A stretch of 59,871 bases of DNA, from NCBI GenBank assembly GCA_002431395.1, contig DJEU01000066.1:47705-107575 (forward strand), read 5' to 3'. The DNA is from Lachnoclostridium sp. UBA5890 (lineage in GTDB: Bacteria > Bacillota > Clostridia > Lachnospirales > Lachnospiraceae). The translations under genes were made by a program, and so were the position numbers. Below the pieces are notes generated by a model. The model ran no database searches and was not told the origin of the DNA. It worked only from the letters and a program-made list of their open reading frames with translations. This document shows, one piece after another, positions 43,144 to 51,761 of the stretch (positions are counted from its first letter, which is position 1; each line of letters begins with the position of its first letter).

Positions 43144-43272
43144 ATGAAAGAACCGACACAGGAGATCTCTGAGTATGAGACATTGAAGCAAATCTTAAAT
43201 GACAATGATACCGCGGTTTTATATCATATAGAAATTGTGCTTTCTCCGAAAGAAGGTGGCAGAGCTGGATAA
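43144..43272 (+). pseudogene. N-terminal fragment of a frameshifted RadC-like gene
   Basis: 42 codons behind a GGACAGG site, starting MKEPTQEISEYETLKQ. It runs into a stop just after PKEGGRAG. Removing one G in AAGGTGG (43255-43259) would fuse PKE to VAELDNELKEV of the downstream JAB-domain frame, giving a continuous protein. The best reading is one gene split by a single-base insertion; two overlapping genes is the alternative. Confidence 0.55.
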
Positions 43273-43804
43273 TGAATTGAAAGAAGTAAGTATCCGGATC
43301 AAACTTGTGGAAGGCGGTATGTTTGGAAATGTGCCGATCAATGAACCGCAGGATGCGATACTGGCCATGAAAAATCTCTTAAGTGATCTGGACCGGGAGT
43401 ATGTCATGGTTCTTAACCTGAACACTCGGGGGATCCCGCTGAATTATAATCTGGTGTCCATTGGTTCCCTTCGGAGCAGTACGATGTCTGTCAGTAACGT
43501 GTTTAAAAGTGCCATATTAGCAAATGCTTCGAGTGTTCTTGTCATGCATAATCATCCGTCCGGGGTGGTGTATCCGAGCATACAGGATGATCTGGCGACC
43601 AAACGGATGATTGCGGCAGGCGCGTTGATGGAAATACCGGTTATGGATCATATCATTGTCGGAAACGAATCTGAGAAGTATTTCAGTTACCGGGAGATGA
43701 GAAATGAAATGTTTCCCCTAAATAATGAAGTAAATAAAGTATGGGATACTTTGGTTCCCATGATTCAAGAGCAGGAGGTAAGAAAGAATGTTAGGACGAG
43801 GTAA
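43235..43804 (+). CDS. RadC-like JAB-domain protein
   Basis: 189 residues in the open frame; the real start is uncertain (TTG 43235, GTG 43256, or the frameshifted ATG 43144). The JAB/MPN metal site is intact: HNHPSGVVYPSIQDD (His-x-His, Ser, Asp). RadC-like proteins are common on mobile elements; their proposed roles in repair or anti-restriction are unsettled. It overlaps virB4 by 17 nt. Confidence 0.75.
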   Translation: MCFLRKKVAELDNELKEVSIRIKLVEGGMFGNVPINEPQDAILAMKNLLSDLDREYVMVLNLNTRGIPLNYNLVSIGSLRSSTMSVSNVFKSAILANASSVLVMHNHPSGVVYPSIQDDLATKRMIAAGALMEIPVMDHIIVGNESEKYFSYREMRNEMFPLNNEVNKVWDTLVPMIQEQEVRKNVRTR

Positions 43805-46205
43805 GGTTTCCATTCCTTTGACAGGTAAAATTGTAAAGATACCGGATAGTGTGCAGGCATCCATCCCGATTCAGCGTATTTCCGAAGAGGGCATTTTTGA
43901 ACTGGAAAACCGGCCAGGCATCCATCAGTATGACAGAGCCTACTTTATTCAGGATATTAACTATTTTATCCAGGATGAAGAAGAGAAAGAGTTTACGGAT
44001 CAAAAATACCAGATGGTTTTAAACAGTCTTAATCTGTCGTTTAAGATCATAGTAAGCAATCAATATGTGGGAAATCAGGATTTCTTTTCCGACATTCAAA
44101 GACGAGATCTGAATGATCGGATCCATGAACTGGGAGAGGAATACCGGGAACTTGTTAAACAGCGGATTGAAAACGGCCGAAACGGTTTGAATCAGTCTAA
44201 AATTTTGATTTTAACATGCACGGAACCGGATTTTGTTAGTGCAAAGCGTTTTTTTGAGACGTTGGAAGGGACACTGCAGCTTGCCTTTAAAAAAATGGGA
44301 AGCGGACTGATCCCAATGAATGCGGCGGAACGTCTGCGCGCCCTGCATAGTTTTTACCGGTTAGGACAGGAGAAAAAGTTTTCATTTGACTGGGAAGAGT
44401 ATCTGAAACTTCGGAGAGATTGGAGAAATGACATTGTGAATACGTTTATCCGGGAAAGAAAGGATTATCTGGAATTGGATGGAAAACGTGTTGCCATGAC
44501 ACTGTTAGTAAGCAGATATCCGGCCAGCATCCGTGATGATTTTGTTCGAGAGGTTACGAACGTGCCATTTCCACTGATTTATACGATCGATTGTGAACCT
44601 CTTTCGGAAAAACAGGCGGAAGATCTTATATACGACAAGTACATGGCGAATCAGAACAGTATGAATACAGAGCAGCAGACACAGATGAATCGAGGATATT
44701 TTTCAAGTAACGTTTCCCTTGCAAAGAGGCTTAAAAACGAAAAAATGGAAGCTTTGCTTACCGATCTTCAAACCCAGAACGAAAAACTGTATATGGTAGG
44801 AATGACATTTGTGATCCAAGGCAAGGATAGAGATGAACTGGAACAAAGAAAAAATCGGTTGATCCATCTGTGTGATGGGTATAACCTGACGGTCGAACCA
44901 CATTCCAATCAACAGCTGGATGCTTTGAATACAACGCTTCCCACCGGAGCAAGGTTTGTCAACACGATGCGTTCTTTAAATACTCCAAGTTTGTCGATCT
45001 TTACACCATTTAATGTTCAGGAAGTGAACATGCCGGACGGATACTGCTATGGAGTAAATCCTTTGTCAAGGAACACGATTCTTGGAAACCGTAAAAAACT
45101 TCCCAACTCCAACGGAATGGTGTTTGGAGATTCCGGCAGTGGAAAATCCATGAATGAGAAGTTTGAGATGGGGCAGGTTCTTGCCTTTAGTGACGATGAT
45201 ATCATTATCGTGGATCCTATGGGGGAGTATCGTGATATCTGCCAACTTTGGCAGGGAGAATATATTAACCTGTCAAAGTCAAAAGACAATCTCTGTTTTA
45301 TGAATCCATTTCATGTCCCGGATGAAATCCCGGATCGAATGAAATTCCTAGAGGAAAAAGAAGAGTTTGCGTACGCAATCTGTGAGCAGGCACTGAAAGA
45401 GATCGGTGCATTAAACAATAAACATGTACTTATTATCGGACAGGCAGTAAAAAAAATGTACAATGACTATTTCAGTACCTTGGAAAAGAAAAAAACAAAT
45501 ACCGGAAAAGATGCGGTTCCAATGCCAACGCTTCGAGTGCTTCGAAACACGATTAAAGAAATCGGAGCGGAAAAAGAAGCGGCCAAGGAACTGGTGGAAC
45601 AACTGGAAGTATTTACGGACGGAGCTTTAAATATTTTCAGCCAGGAACAAACCACATCCGGGAATAATCGTTTGACAGTATATGGTCTGTCTAATCTCGG
45701 ACCACGAATGCGGCCGATGGCTATGCTTATCATGCTGGAGAGCATTACCTCGAAAATCAAGTACAATCAGTCGATTAAAAAGGCTACCTGGGTCTATATT
45801 GATGAAGTACATGAATTGTGGAGAGAAGAATATTCTTTGCTCGCATTGCAGCGTATGTGGGCTGAGGTACGTAAGCAGGGCGGTATCTGTACCGGAATTA
45901 CACAGAACCTTTCTGCAGCTATCAATTTTACTGCTGTAGAAACCATGATCAGTAACTCAAATTTCAAGGTCCTTCTAAATCAGGGATCCTGTGACAGAGA
46001 TCGTGTCATGGATCTGTTTAAGCTGTCAGAAACACAAATGAAATATATTGATGGTGCAGACCCGGGAAACGGACTGGTCTTTTTTGATACTAAGATCGTG
46101 CCGTTTGACAATACAATCCCGAAAGATAATGTCCTGTATCGGATGTTTAACACCAATCTGCATGAGATGGCAGAACAGGAAAAGGAGAAAACGGAGAATG
46201 GCTGA
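43788..46205 (+). CDS. VirB4/TraE-type conjugation ATPase
   Basis: 805 residues, normal for the Gram-positive VirB4 family. The Walker A motif FGDSGSGKSMNEK follows an N-terminal ~440-residue domain, and Walker B is WVYIDEVHELW. It powers the type IV secretion channel at the membrane and should work with the PrgI-like protein. It overlaps the RadC-like gene at its start and the lysozyme gene at its end. Confidence 0.93.
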   Translation: MLGRGKVSIPLTGKIVKIPDSVQASIPIQRISEEGIFELENRPGIHQYDRAYFIQDINYFIQDEEEKEFTDQKYQMVLNSLNLSFKIIVSNQYVGNQDFFSDIQRRDLNDRIHELGEEYRELVKQRIENGRNGLNQSKILILTCTEPDFVSAKRFFETLEGTLQLAFKKMGSGLIPMNAAERLRALHSFYRLGQEKKFSFDWEEYLKLRRDWRNDIVNTFIRERKDYLELDGKRVAMTLLVSRYPASIRDDFVREVTNVPFPLIYTIDCEPLSEKQAEDLIYDKYMANQNSMNTEQQTQMNRGYFSSNVSLAKRLKNEKMEALLTDLQTQNEKLYMVGMTFVIQGKDRDELEQRKNRLIHLCDGYNLTVEPHSNQQLDALNTTLPTGARFVNTMRSLNTPSLSIFTPFNVQEVNMPDGYCYGVNPLSRNTILGNRKKLPNSNGMVFGDSGSGKSMNEKFEMGQVLAFSDDDIIIVDPMGEYRDICQLWQGEYINLSKSKDNLCFMNPFHVPDEIPDRMKFLEEKEEFAYAICEQALKEIGALNNKHVLIIGQAVKKMYNDYFSTLEKKKTNTGKDAVPMPTLRVLRNTIKEIGAEKEAAKELVEQLEVFTDGALNIFSQEQTTSGNNRLTVYGLSNLGPRMRPMAMLIMLESITSKIKYNQSIKKATWVYIDEVHELWREEYSLLALQRMWAEVRKQGGICTGITQNLSAAINFTAVETMISNSNFKVLLNQGSCDRDRVMDLFKLSETQMKYIDGADPGNGLVFFDTKIVPFDNTIPKDNVLYRMFNTNLHEMAEQEKEKTENG

Positions 46206-47973
46206 TCTGAAAGATACGTACGGATTTACGGTAGAACAAAAGAAAGCACTTTCCCATCTGACAAAAAAACAGATGGAAAAGTTTAAAAAACTAAGCAGAT
46301 ATGATCAGAAAAAGATTCTTCGTATGGCAGAAAACATCACCAGACAGGAATATGCCAGGCAAAAATTTCAAGAAAAGCAGGGAAAATCACCGAATAAAAA
46401 GGGATCCTCTCAAAAAGCGGCCAATTTTCTGAAACAGAAAAAAGCACGGTCACTATCCTCTGCCCGAAGAAAATCGAAAAGCATGGTAAGAACAGCAATG
46501 CAGCCGACAGAAATTATGGCCAAATGCATTGCTTCTTTTATGGGAGAATCCGGAGAGCAGAGAGAAAACGCAGCTTCCGTTGGACAACAGCAGACAGTAT
46601 CGAACCTGCATAAACCGATGCAGATGACAAATCAAGGTATTTCCGATATGCGGAAAGTTTCGCATGATGTGACGGATCTATTTTTGCGTAATAAGCAGGC
46701 TGACTTTCAAAAACAAAAAGCCAAGATTTCTTTTTTCTCCGAAAGAAAAGAAAAAAGAGAAGAAAAACGGCAGGACGAAAGAAGACAGCAGGTAAAATCC
46801 ATGGGGAAAAAAGCAGCATCGATGACAGGAAAGATTATAAAAGAGGTTGCGGTAACCGTTGTGCAGACCAATGCCGCTCTTTTCTTAGTTGTTGCTGCAG
46901 CCATCCTGATCATGGTCATTATCCTGATTCCGGTTATTCTTTTGGTAGGAGGCAGTGGGGAATCTTCACAGGAAGCTGCTTCGGCACAAACAGAAGTGAT
47001 TTTATCGGCACAGACAGAATCTTACCGGCCTTTAGTTATCGCAGCTTGTGCGAAATATGATATTTCCCCTTATGTAGATTTGGCTTTAGCAGTCATTGAA
47101 CAGGAAAGTGGTGGAAATCCACCGGATGTTATGCAGGCAGAGCAGTCTTACTATAATAAGAAACCGCCGATTGACAGCGCGGAAGAGAGTATTGACTGTG
47201 GGGTACACGAATTAAGTGACTGTTTAAAATCTGCAGGAGCAAAAGGAGCCGGGGATCTGACAAACATTTCTCTTGCTCTGCAGGCTTACAATTTTGGAAA
47301 TGGGTATCTTGCCTGGGCTAGAAAAAACTATCAAGGTTACACCAAAACCAATGCTAAGATTTTTTCCGCCAAGATGTGCAAAGAAAAAGGGTACTCTTCC
47401 TATGGAGATGTTGACTATGTACCGCACGTACTCCGCTACTACAAAGTAGCAGGAAGTGGAGATGTTTTGACAGTAAGCAATAAAAAGGCTTTAAAGATTC
47501 TGAAAGAATTGGAGAATAACAATCAAGCGGATCCTAAAGTCTGGGCGGTTATCGAAAAAGGAGCATCTCTAATCGGAAATACGACCTACAGCATGTCAGC
47601 TAGACAGGCTGATGGAAGAGAGACACCGAGTGTTTTAGATTGTTCTTCCTTTACTGCTTGGTGTTTTGCTAAAAATGGATTTGCCGGGATTCCTTTTTCT
47701 GCTACAACAGCAACATTTCGACAGTCATTATTGTTTAAAGATGTATCTGCTAAAGATCTGCAGGTAGGTGATATTGGATTGAAAAGCAAAACTGCCGGAA
47801 CCGGTGGAGCTAATCATGTTGGTATTTACTGTGGAAAGCTGAAGAATGGAAGCAAGGTCTGGCTGCACTGCACAAGCAGTTCTTCTACCAGTCTTACCGG
47901 GAATACGTCAGGTGCTATGTTTGGAGCTTATACCAACTTTACGTATTTTCGAAGATTTCGACAATTTGAATAA
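46198..47973 (+). CDS. CwlT-like bifunctional lysozyme / NlpC-P60 peptidase
   Basis: 591 residues from ATG 46198. A basic cytoplasmic front (about 1-215) is followed by one transmembrane segment (about 222-252) and an external lysozyme-like domain with AVIEQESGG (about 275-430). The NlpC/P60 domain forms the end, with Cys in LDCSSFTAW and His in ANHVGIYCG. CwlT in ICEBs1 and its relatives opens peptidoglycan for the transfer channel, a VirB1-like role. It overlaps virB4 by 8 nt. Confidence 0.9.
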   Translation: MADLKDTYGFTVEQKKALSHLTKKQMEKFKKLSRYDQKKILRMAENITRQEYARQKFQEKQGKSPNKKGSSQKAANFLKQKKARSLSSARRKSKSMVRTAMQPTEIMAKCIASFMGESGEQRENAASVGQQQTVSNLHKPMQMTNQGISDMRKVSHDVTDLFLRNKQADFQKQKAKISFFSERKEKREEKRQDERRQQVKSMGKKAASMTGKIIKEVAVTVVQTNAALFLVVAAAILIMVIILIPVILLVGGSGESSQEAASAQTEVILSAQTESYRPLVIAACAKYDISPYVDLALAVIEQESGGNPPDVMQAEQSYYNKKPPIDSAEESIDCGVHELSDCLKSAGAKGAGDLTNISLALQAYNFGNGYLAWARKNYQGYTKTNAKIFSAKMCKEKGYSSYGDVDYVPHVLRYYKVAGSGDVLTVSNKKALKILKELENNNQADPKVWAVIEKGASLIGNTTYSMSARQADGRETPSVLDCSSFTAWCFAKNGFAGIPFSATTATFRQSLLFKDVSAKDLQVGDIGLKSKTAGTGGANHVGIYCGKLKNGSKVWLHCTSSSSTSLTGNTSGAMFGAYTNFTYFRRFRQFE

Positions 47974-47985
47974 GGAGAGAAAACT

Positions 47986-48888
47986 ATGTTTAAGAAGTTG
48001 AAACGCATTTACTACCGAAAGCGTGACCGGGGAAAGGGAAAGCAATTCCTCTTTACAGTATGCCTGATCGGACTTGTTGTTTTGGCAACAATCGGATATG
48101 GATCAATGGTGGCAATGGAATACCTTTCAATGCCTGCGCCGACAGAAACAAAAGAACCGGATAAGAAGTCTCCCAAACCGGAAACAGAAGATGCGGAACA
48201 GGCATCTGAATCGGAAGAAACAGAGGTACCGGAAGATGCTGACGAAGAGGAAGAAATAGATTTAAGCGGTATGGAAACCTTCCTTGCATTTATGAAAGAT
48301 GAAGATTATGACCGGCTGCTGGAAGAGGTTAAGAAAATCTGTGATGACAAAGGATATGACTTTGCCGAAAAGATGACGTATCAGGAAACCGGCCAAACCG
48401 ATTTTGTTGTAATCTCTTACATACTTTTTCCGATGGACACGATAATGAAATGTACGTATGACATGAATACCGGAGACTACACACTCGAAGAAACCATGTA
48501 CAGTGAAGCGGACATTGAGGATTTTGAGTTGGAGCAGGAAATAAAAGAAGAGGAAGAGGCAGCGCAGGAAACCATTGAACCTACACCGACTGTGCAGCCA
48601 ACGGAAAAACCGATATCTACAGAGCAGTCGACGACGGAACCAGTGACGAGTGAGCCGGAACCAACTGTGATGCCTGATTCGACAAGCCGGCCGGAAACAA
48701 CCAAGGAGCCAAAGAAAAAAGCAAAGAAGAAAAAAAGTAAAGATTCCAAAACGACAAAGAAAGTACACAAGAAGAAACAGAAAGCGGCCCCGTCAACCAC
48801 AAAACGACCGGCGCCAGTACAGAGAAAAAACAAAACAAATAATAAACAGGAAGGAAGTATAGGAAATGGTACAGCAACTATTCAGTGA
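47986..48888 (+). CDS. Membrane-anchored protein with charged and Pro/Thr-rich tail
   Basis: 300 residues. A basic front and one transmembrane segment (about 25-46) are followed by an acidic region (SESEETEVPEDADEEEE). A compact ~95-residue domain comes next (about 95-185), then a TPTVQPTEKP linker and a Lys-rich end. It lies in the transfer operon and is probably exposed outside the membrane. A DUF4366-like accessory role is a guess. Confidence 0.6.
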   Translation: MFKKLKRIYYRKRDRGKGKQFLFTVCLIGLVVLATIGYGSMVAMEYLSMPAPTETKEPDKKSPKPETEDAEQASESEETEVPEDADEEEEIDLSGMETFLAFMKDEDYDRLLEEVKKICDDKGYDFAEKMTYQETGQTDFVVISYILFPMDTIMKCTYDMNTGDYTLEETMYSEADIEDFELEQEIKEEEEAAQETIEPTPTVQPTEKPISTEQSTTEPVTSEPEPTVMPDSTSRPETTKEPKKKAKKKKSKDSKTTKKVHKKKQKAAPSTTKRPAPVQRKNKTNNKQEGSIGNGTATIQ

Positions 48889-49141
48889 GAGAATTGAGTG
48901 GGAATGGAAGATCTTTAAGCAGGAGATGATGATGACATCCAAGGAAAATGTGTTTATGCTTGCAAAAACCATTTTCCAAAAACAGCAGATCTATCTGGCT
49001 TTGAAAAAGCAGGAGTTTTCCAAAGAAGAGATTGGGAAAATGTTAGCCTATGAGCATACGATAGATGGTCTGTATATGGAACTGGAAGATTTTCCAACAG
49101 AAGATATCTACTTAGAAATCAAGAAGATTCTGGGAAAATAA
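48866..49141 (+). CDS. DUF3848-like small protein
   Basis: 91 residues, helical and acidic (WEWKIFKQEMMMTSKENVFMLA). It overlaps the previous gene by 23 nt, with AGGAAGTATAGGAA upstream. The layout resembles small DUF3848-type proteins near ICE relaxase genes. Function unknown. It is the last gene before the second repeat array. Confidence 0.55.
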   Translation: MVQQLFSERIEWEWKIFKQEMMMTSKENVFMLAKTIFQKQQIYLALKKQEFSKEEIGKMLAYEHTIDGLYMELEDFPTEDIYLEIKKILGK

Positions 49142-49159
49142 TACAGTAAAAAGAGGGTA

Positions 49160-49206
49160 TTAGGGATCCGTCCCTAACAAGTAAAGCATTTTGTCCGACA
49201 AAATGC
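49160..49206. promoter_or_regulatory. Two perfect hairpins, candidate oriT region
   Basis: TTAGGGA-TCCG-TCCCTAA (49160-49177) and GCATTTTGTC-C-GACAAAATGC (49186-49206). Neither has a T run, so they are unlike terminators. Their place upstream of mobC and the relaxase suits the inverted repeats of a transfer origin. Confidence 0.5.
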
Positions 49207-49236
49207 GTATCTTGCTGTTCAAAAAACAATCAAAAA

Positions 49237-49552
49237 GTATGTCAAAATGGCATACAAATGACATACTTTTGGCATACCCAGAGGGAAAAAAGGAAAAAAT
49301 GAATTGAAAAGTATGTCAAAATGGCATACTTTTGGCATACTTTTGACATACCCGAAGGGAAAAAGGCAGGAAAATGAATCGCAGAGTATGTCAAAATGGC
49401 ATACTTTTGGCATACTTTTGACATACTCGAAAGGAAAAAGCAGAAAAATGAATCACAGAGTATGTCAAAATGACATACTTTTGGCATACTTTTGACATAC
49501 CCGAAGGGAAAAAGCAGAAAAATGAATCGCAGAGTATGTCAAAATGACATAC
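49237..49552. repeat. GTATGYC array 2 (five ~74-bp blocks)
   Basis: Eighteen copies of GTATGTC, GACATAC or GGCATAC in blocks starting at 49237, 49311, 49386, 49460 and 49534. Full blocks hold one plus and three minus copies spaced 12, 11 and 11 bp, separated by GAAGGGAAAAAG-type spacers. It carries the same motif as the array at 30364 and lies between the candidate oriT hairpins and mobC. Confidence 0.8.
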
Positions 49553-49575
49553 TCTGCCCGGAAAGGAAGGATTGA

Positions 49576-49905
49576 ATGAGATATAACCGTCCCTGTAAAG
49601 TAAGTGTGCGGCTGTCTAAAGAAGAAAGAGACTATATCGAAAAGAAAGCAAAACAGAAACATATTTCGGTAAGCGAGTACATCCGCATCTGCTGTCAGGC
49701 ACCGCCACCGGTCACCCGGAAAGAATTTCTGGAAATAAAAATGGAACTGATCTATCAGCTTCGAAAGATTGGTGTCAATATCAACCAGATTGCCAAAAAA
49801 TATAATGAGAATCTTTATACGGCGCCAAGCGCCGTATTGATGGATCGGATGGATCGGATCGAAGCCATCACAAAACAGATCGCAGATACAATGCTAAAGA
49901 GGTGA
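49576..49905 (+). CDS. MobC-family relaxosome protein
   Basis: 109 residues. A ribbon-helix-helix front (CKVSVRLSKEERDYIEKKAKQ, SVSEYIRICC) and a helical tail with KIGVNINQIAKKYN are typical of MobC. It assists the relaxase at oriT by binding or melting DNA. GGAAAGGAAGG precedes the ATG, and the relaxase starts 5 nt after its stop. Confidence 0.85.
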   Translation: MRYNRPCKVSVRLSKEERDYIEKKAKQKHISVSEYIRICCQAPPPVTRKEFLEIKMELIYQLRKIGVNINQIAKKYNENLYTAPSAVLMDRMDRIEAITKQIADTMLKR

Positions 49906-49909
49906 AAGC

Positions 49910-51100
49910 ATGTCACTTATTATCAAGATGAGTCCGATCACGGCAGAGAGCCATATGAAAAAAGCAATCTCTTATATCTGCCAGGAATGGAAAACGCAGG
50001 GGCAGGTTTACAGTAACTGCGGATGCACGGAAGAGGAAATGATCCAAACATTTCTTGCAACCAAAGCAGCATTTTCCTGTTCCGGAAAACGGCAGGCATA
50101 TCATTGGAAGTTTTCATTTTCCAAAGATGAAACCATTTCTGCAGAAAATGCGCTGGCGTTTATCCGTGACTGGGCGGAAGAATATCTGGGAGATGACTAT
50201 GATTTTGTCTGCTCAGCACATTCCGACAGAGATCACAGACATATGCATCTTGTCTTCAATTCCGTATCGAGGAATGGGAAAAAATACCGGTATGAAAAAG
50301 GAGACTGGCAGAAAGTCATCACTCCGCTGACCAATAAACTTGCGGACAAGTATCATACCGGTTGTCTGAAAGAAAAAGATTCCAGACAATGGATGGAAGA
50401 AAGCAAGGTTGACTGGAAAGAAAAGATTCAAAAAGAAATGGATGACTGCATCCGTCTTTGTTCCACATATCCCGAATTTGTTGAAATGATACAAAGTAAG
50501 TACGGTTATGAGATCCGGCAGGGAGTTTCCGAAAAACATGGAGTGTATCTTGCCCTAAAACCACCGGGAAAGTCAAAAGCAGTACGGTCGTATCAACTGG
50601 ATGAAGGGTATATGCCTCCGGAGATTGAAAAAAGACTGAATCCCTTATCGGATCCCGAGCTCAGTATAGAAGGAAAAGAAGAGTATAAGGCATTGTTTGT
50701 GAAACGAACCATCTGGTATGTAGGTCAAAAGTCCACGTTTGTTCCGTACAAAGAATTATCGGTATATCAACAATACCACGTCCGAAGGATGATGGACGCG
50801 AGACGACTGTATGATCAAAGATACAGCAGCCTGCAGATCCGCGAATACAGTTCATCGGCATTAACGAAACTGCGCGACAATGCAAGGCTTGTCTGTACCG
50901 AAGGAATTACCAATGCCCGAATGGTAGACCCCATGATACAGAATTTAAAACACCGGTTGAGTGAACATAAAAAAACAAAACTGCCACCGGAGCAAAAAAA
51001 GACATTGGAAAATCTGCTCAAGCGGGTGCAGAACCTAAAGAAAGCAGACTTACAGAAGTCTAAAACAAAACAAAAAAGAAAGGATGGTAAAACATTATGA
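49910..51100 (+). CDS. MOBP-type relaxase (MobA/VirD2 family)
   Basis: 396 residues. The relaxase domain (about 1-170) has the metal-binding three-His motif in SAHSDRDHRHMHLVFNSV. The catalytic Tyr should be near the N-terminus, probably in ISYICQEW. It should nick one strand at oriT and lead it into the recipient. The C-terminal half is basic and not recognised. GAGGTGA precedes the ATG. The stop overlaps the next start (ATGA). Confidence 0.9.
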   Translation: MSLIIKMSPITAESHMKKAISYICQEWKTQGQVYSNCGCTEEEMIQTFLATKAAFSCSGKRQAYHWKFSFSKDETISAENALAFIRDWAEEYLGDDYDFVCSAHSDRDHRHMHLVFNSVSRNGKKYRYEKGDWQKVITPLTNKLADKYHTGCLKEKDSRQWMEESKVDWKEKIQKEMDDCIRLCSTYPEFVEMIQSKYGYEIRQGVSEKHGVYLALKPPGKSKAVRSYQLDEGYMPPEIEKRLNPLSDPELSIEGKEEYKALFVKRTIWYVGQKSTFVPYKELSVYQQYHVRRMMDARRLYDQRYSSLQIREYSSSALTKLRDNARLVCTEGITNARMVDPMIQNLKHRLSEHKKTKLPPEQKKTLENLLKRVQNLKKADLQKSKTKQKRKDGKTL

Positions 51101-51750
51101 CAGCACAAGAAAAGAATCAGGAATACATGAAGTTATGCCAAAAGAGGGGAATAGAGCCGCCTACCGTACAGACCATAGAGGATGTTTTTATTTTCCAATG
51201 CTTTTTGGCCGGAATGGATTCTGCAGAAATTGAACAATTGTTGGAAATGAAATTAACAAACCGGCAAAAAGATTTGATCCGGGTGTGCAGAATGTTAGAG
51301 ATTCCACTTCATTTTAATAAGGAACAGGATGCGGATTCTCTTCTTCAAGATATCAAAAATTATATCCGGGAAAGACGTGTTACACCACCGGCAGAAAGCA
51401 AAGAAGAAAAGATTCCCGAGGAAAATGAAAAGAAAGAAGAGATACCGCAGGATATCAAAGAACCGGAATATCTAATGGAAAAAAATGCAAAAAAACAGGA
51501 ACCATTGCTAGAAAGTAAAGAAGAATTGATGATGAAAGTGCTTAAATCCGATCAATTTAATGCCAGACAATTGGAACAGTTAAAAACAGCTTTTCAAAAA
51601 GAACTATCGTATGAAGTTTTAAAATCGATTGCCGTTCCTCAAAACACAGCAGAGGAAATGCGGTTAAAAATTGAATTTTATGAAATTGCGGCCGGCAAAA
51701 AACAGGAAGAAGAACCCAAAAACTGGTGGGATAAATTCGGTAAAAAGTAG
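51097..51750 (+). CDS. Hypothetical protein of the mobilisation operon
   Basis: 217 residues, soluble, rich in Lys and Glu, with a low-complexity centre (about 90-150) between two helical parts. The C-terminus KNWWDKFGKK is aromatic and basic. It is translationally coupled to the relaxase by ATGA, so it may assist DNA processing. No family recognised. Confidence 0.55.
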   Translation: MTAQEKNQEYMKLCQKRGIEPPTVQTIEDVFIFQCFLAGMDSAEIEQLLEMKLTNRQKDLIRVCRMLEIPLHFNKEQDADSLLQDIKNYIRERRVTPPAESKEEKIPEENEKKEEIPQDIKEPEYLMEKNAKKQEPLLESKEELMMKVLKSDQFNARQLEQLKTAFQKELSYEVLKSIAVPQNTAEEMRLKIEFYEIAAGKKQEEEPKNWWDKFGKK

Positions 51751-51761
51751 GAGGAAGAACC

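Noticed and set aside
49237..49552. CRISPR array
   Set aside because: Repeats are 7-bp cores in both orientations with near-identical spacers; no cas genes are present. Binding-site iterons fit better.
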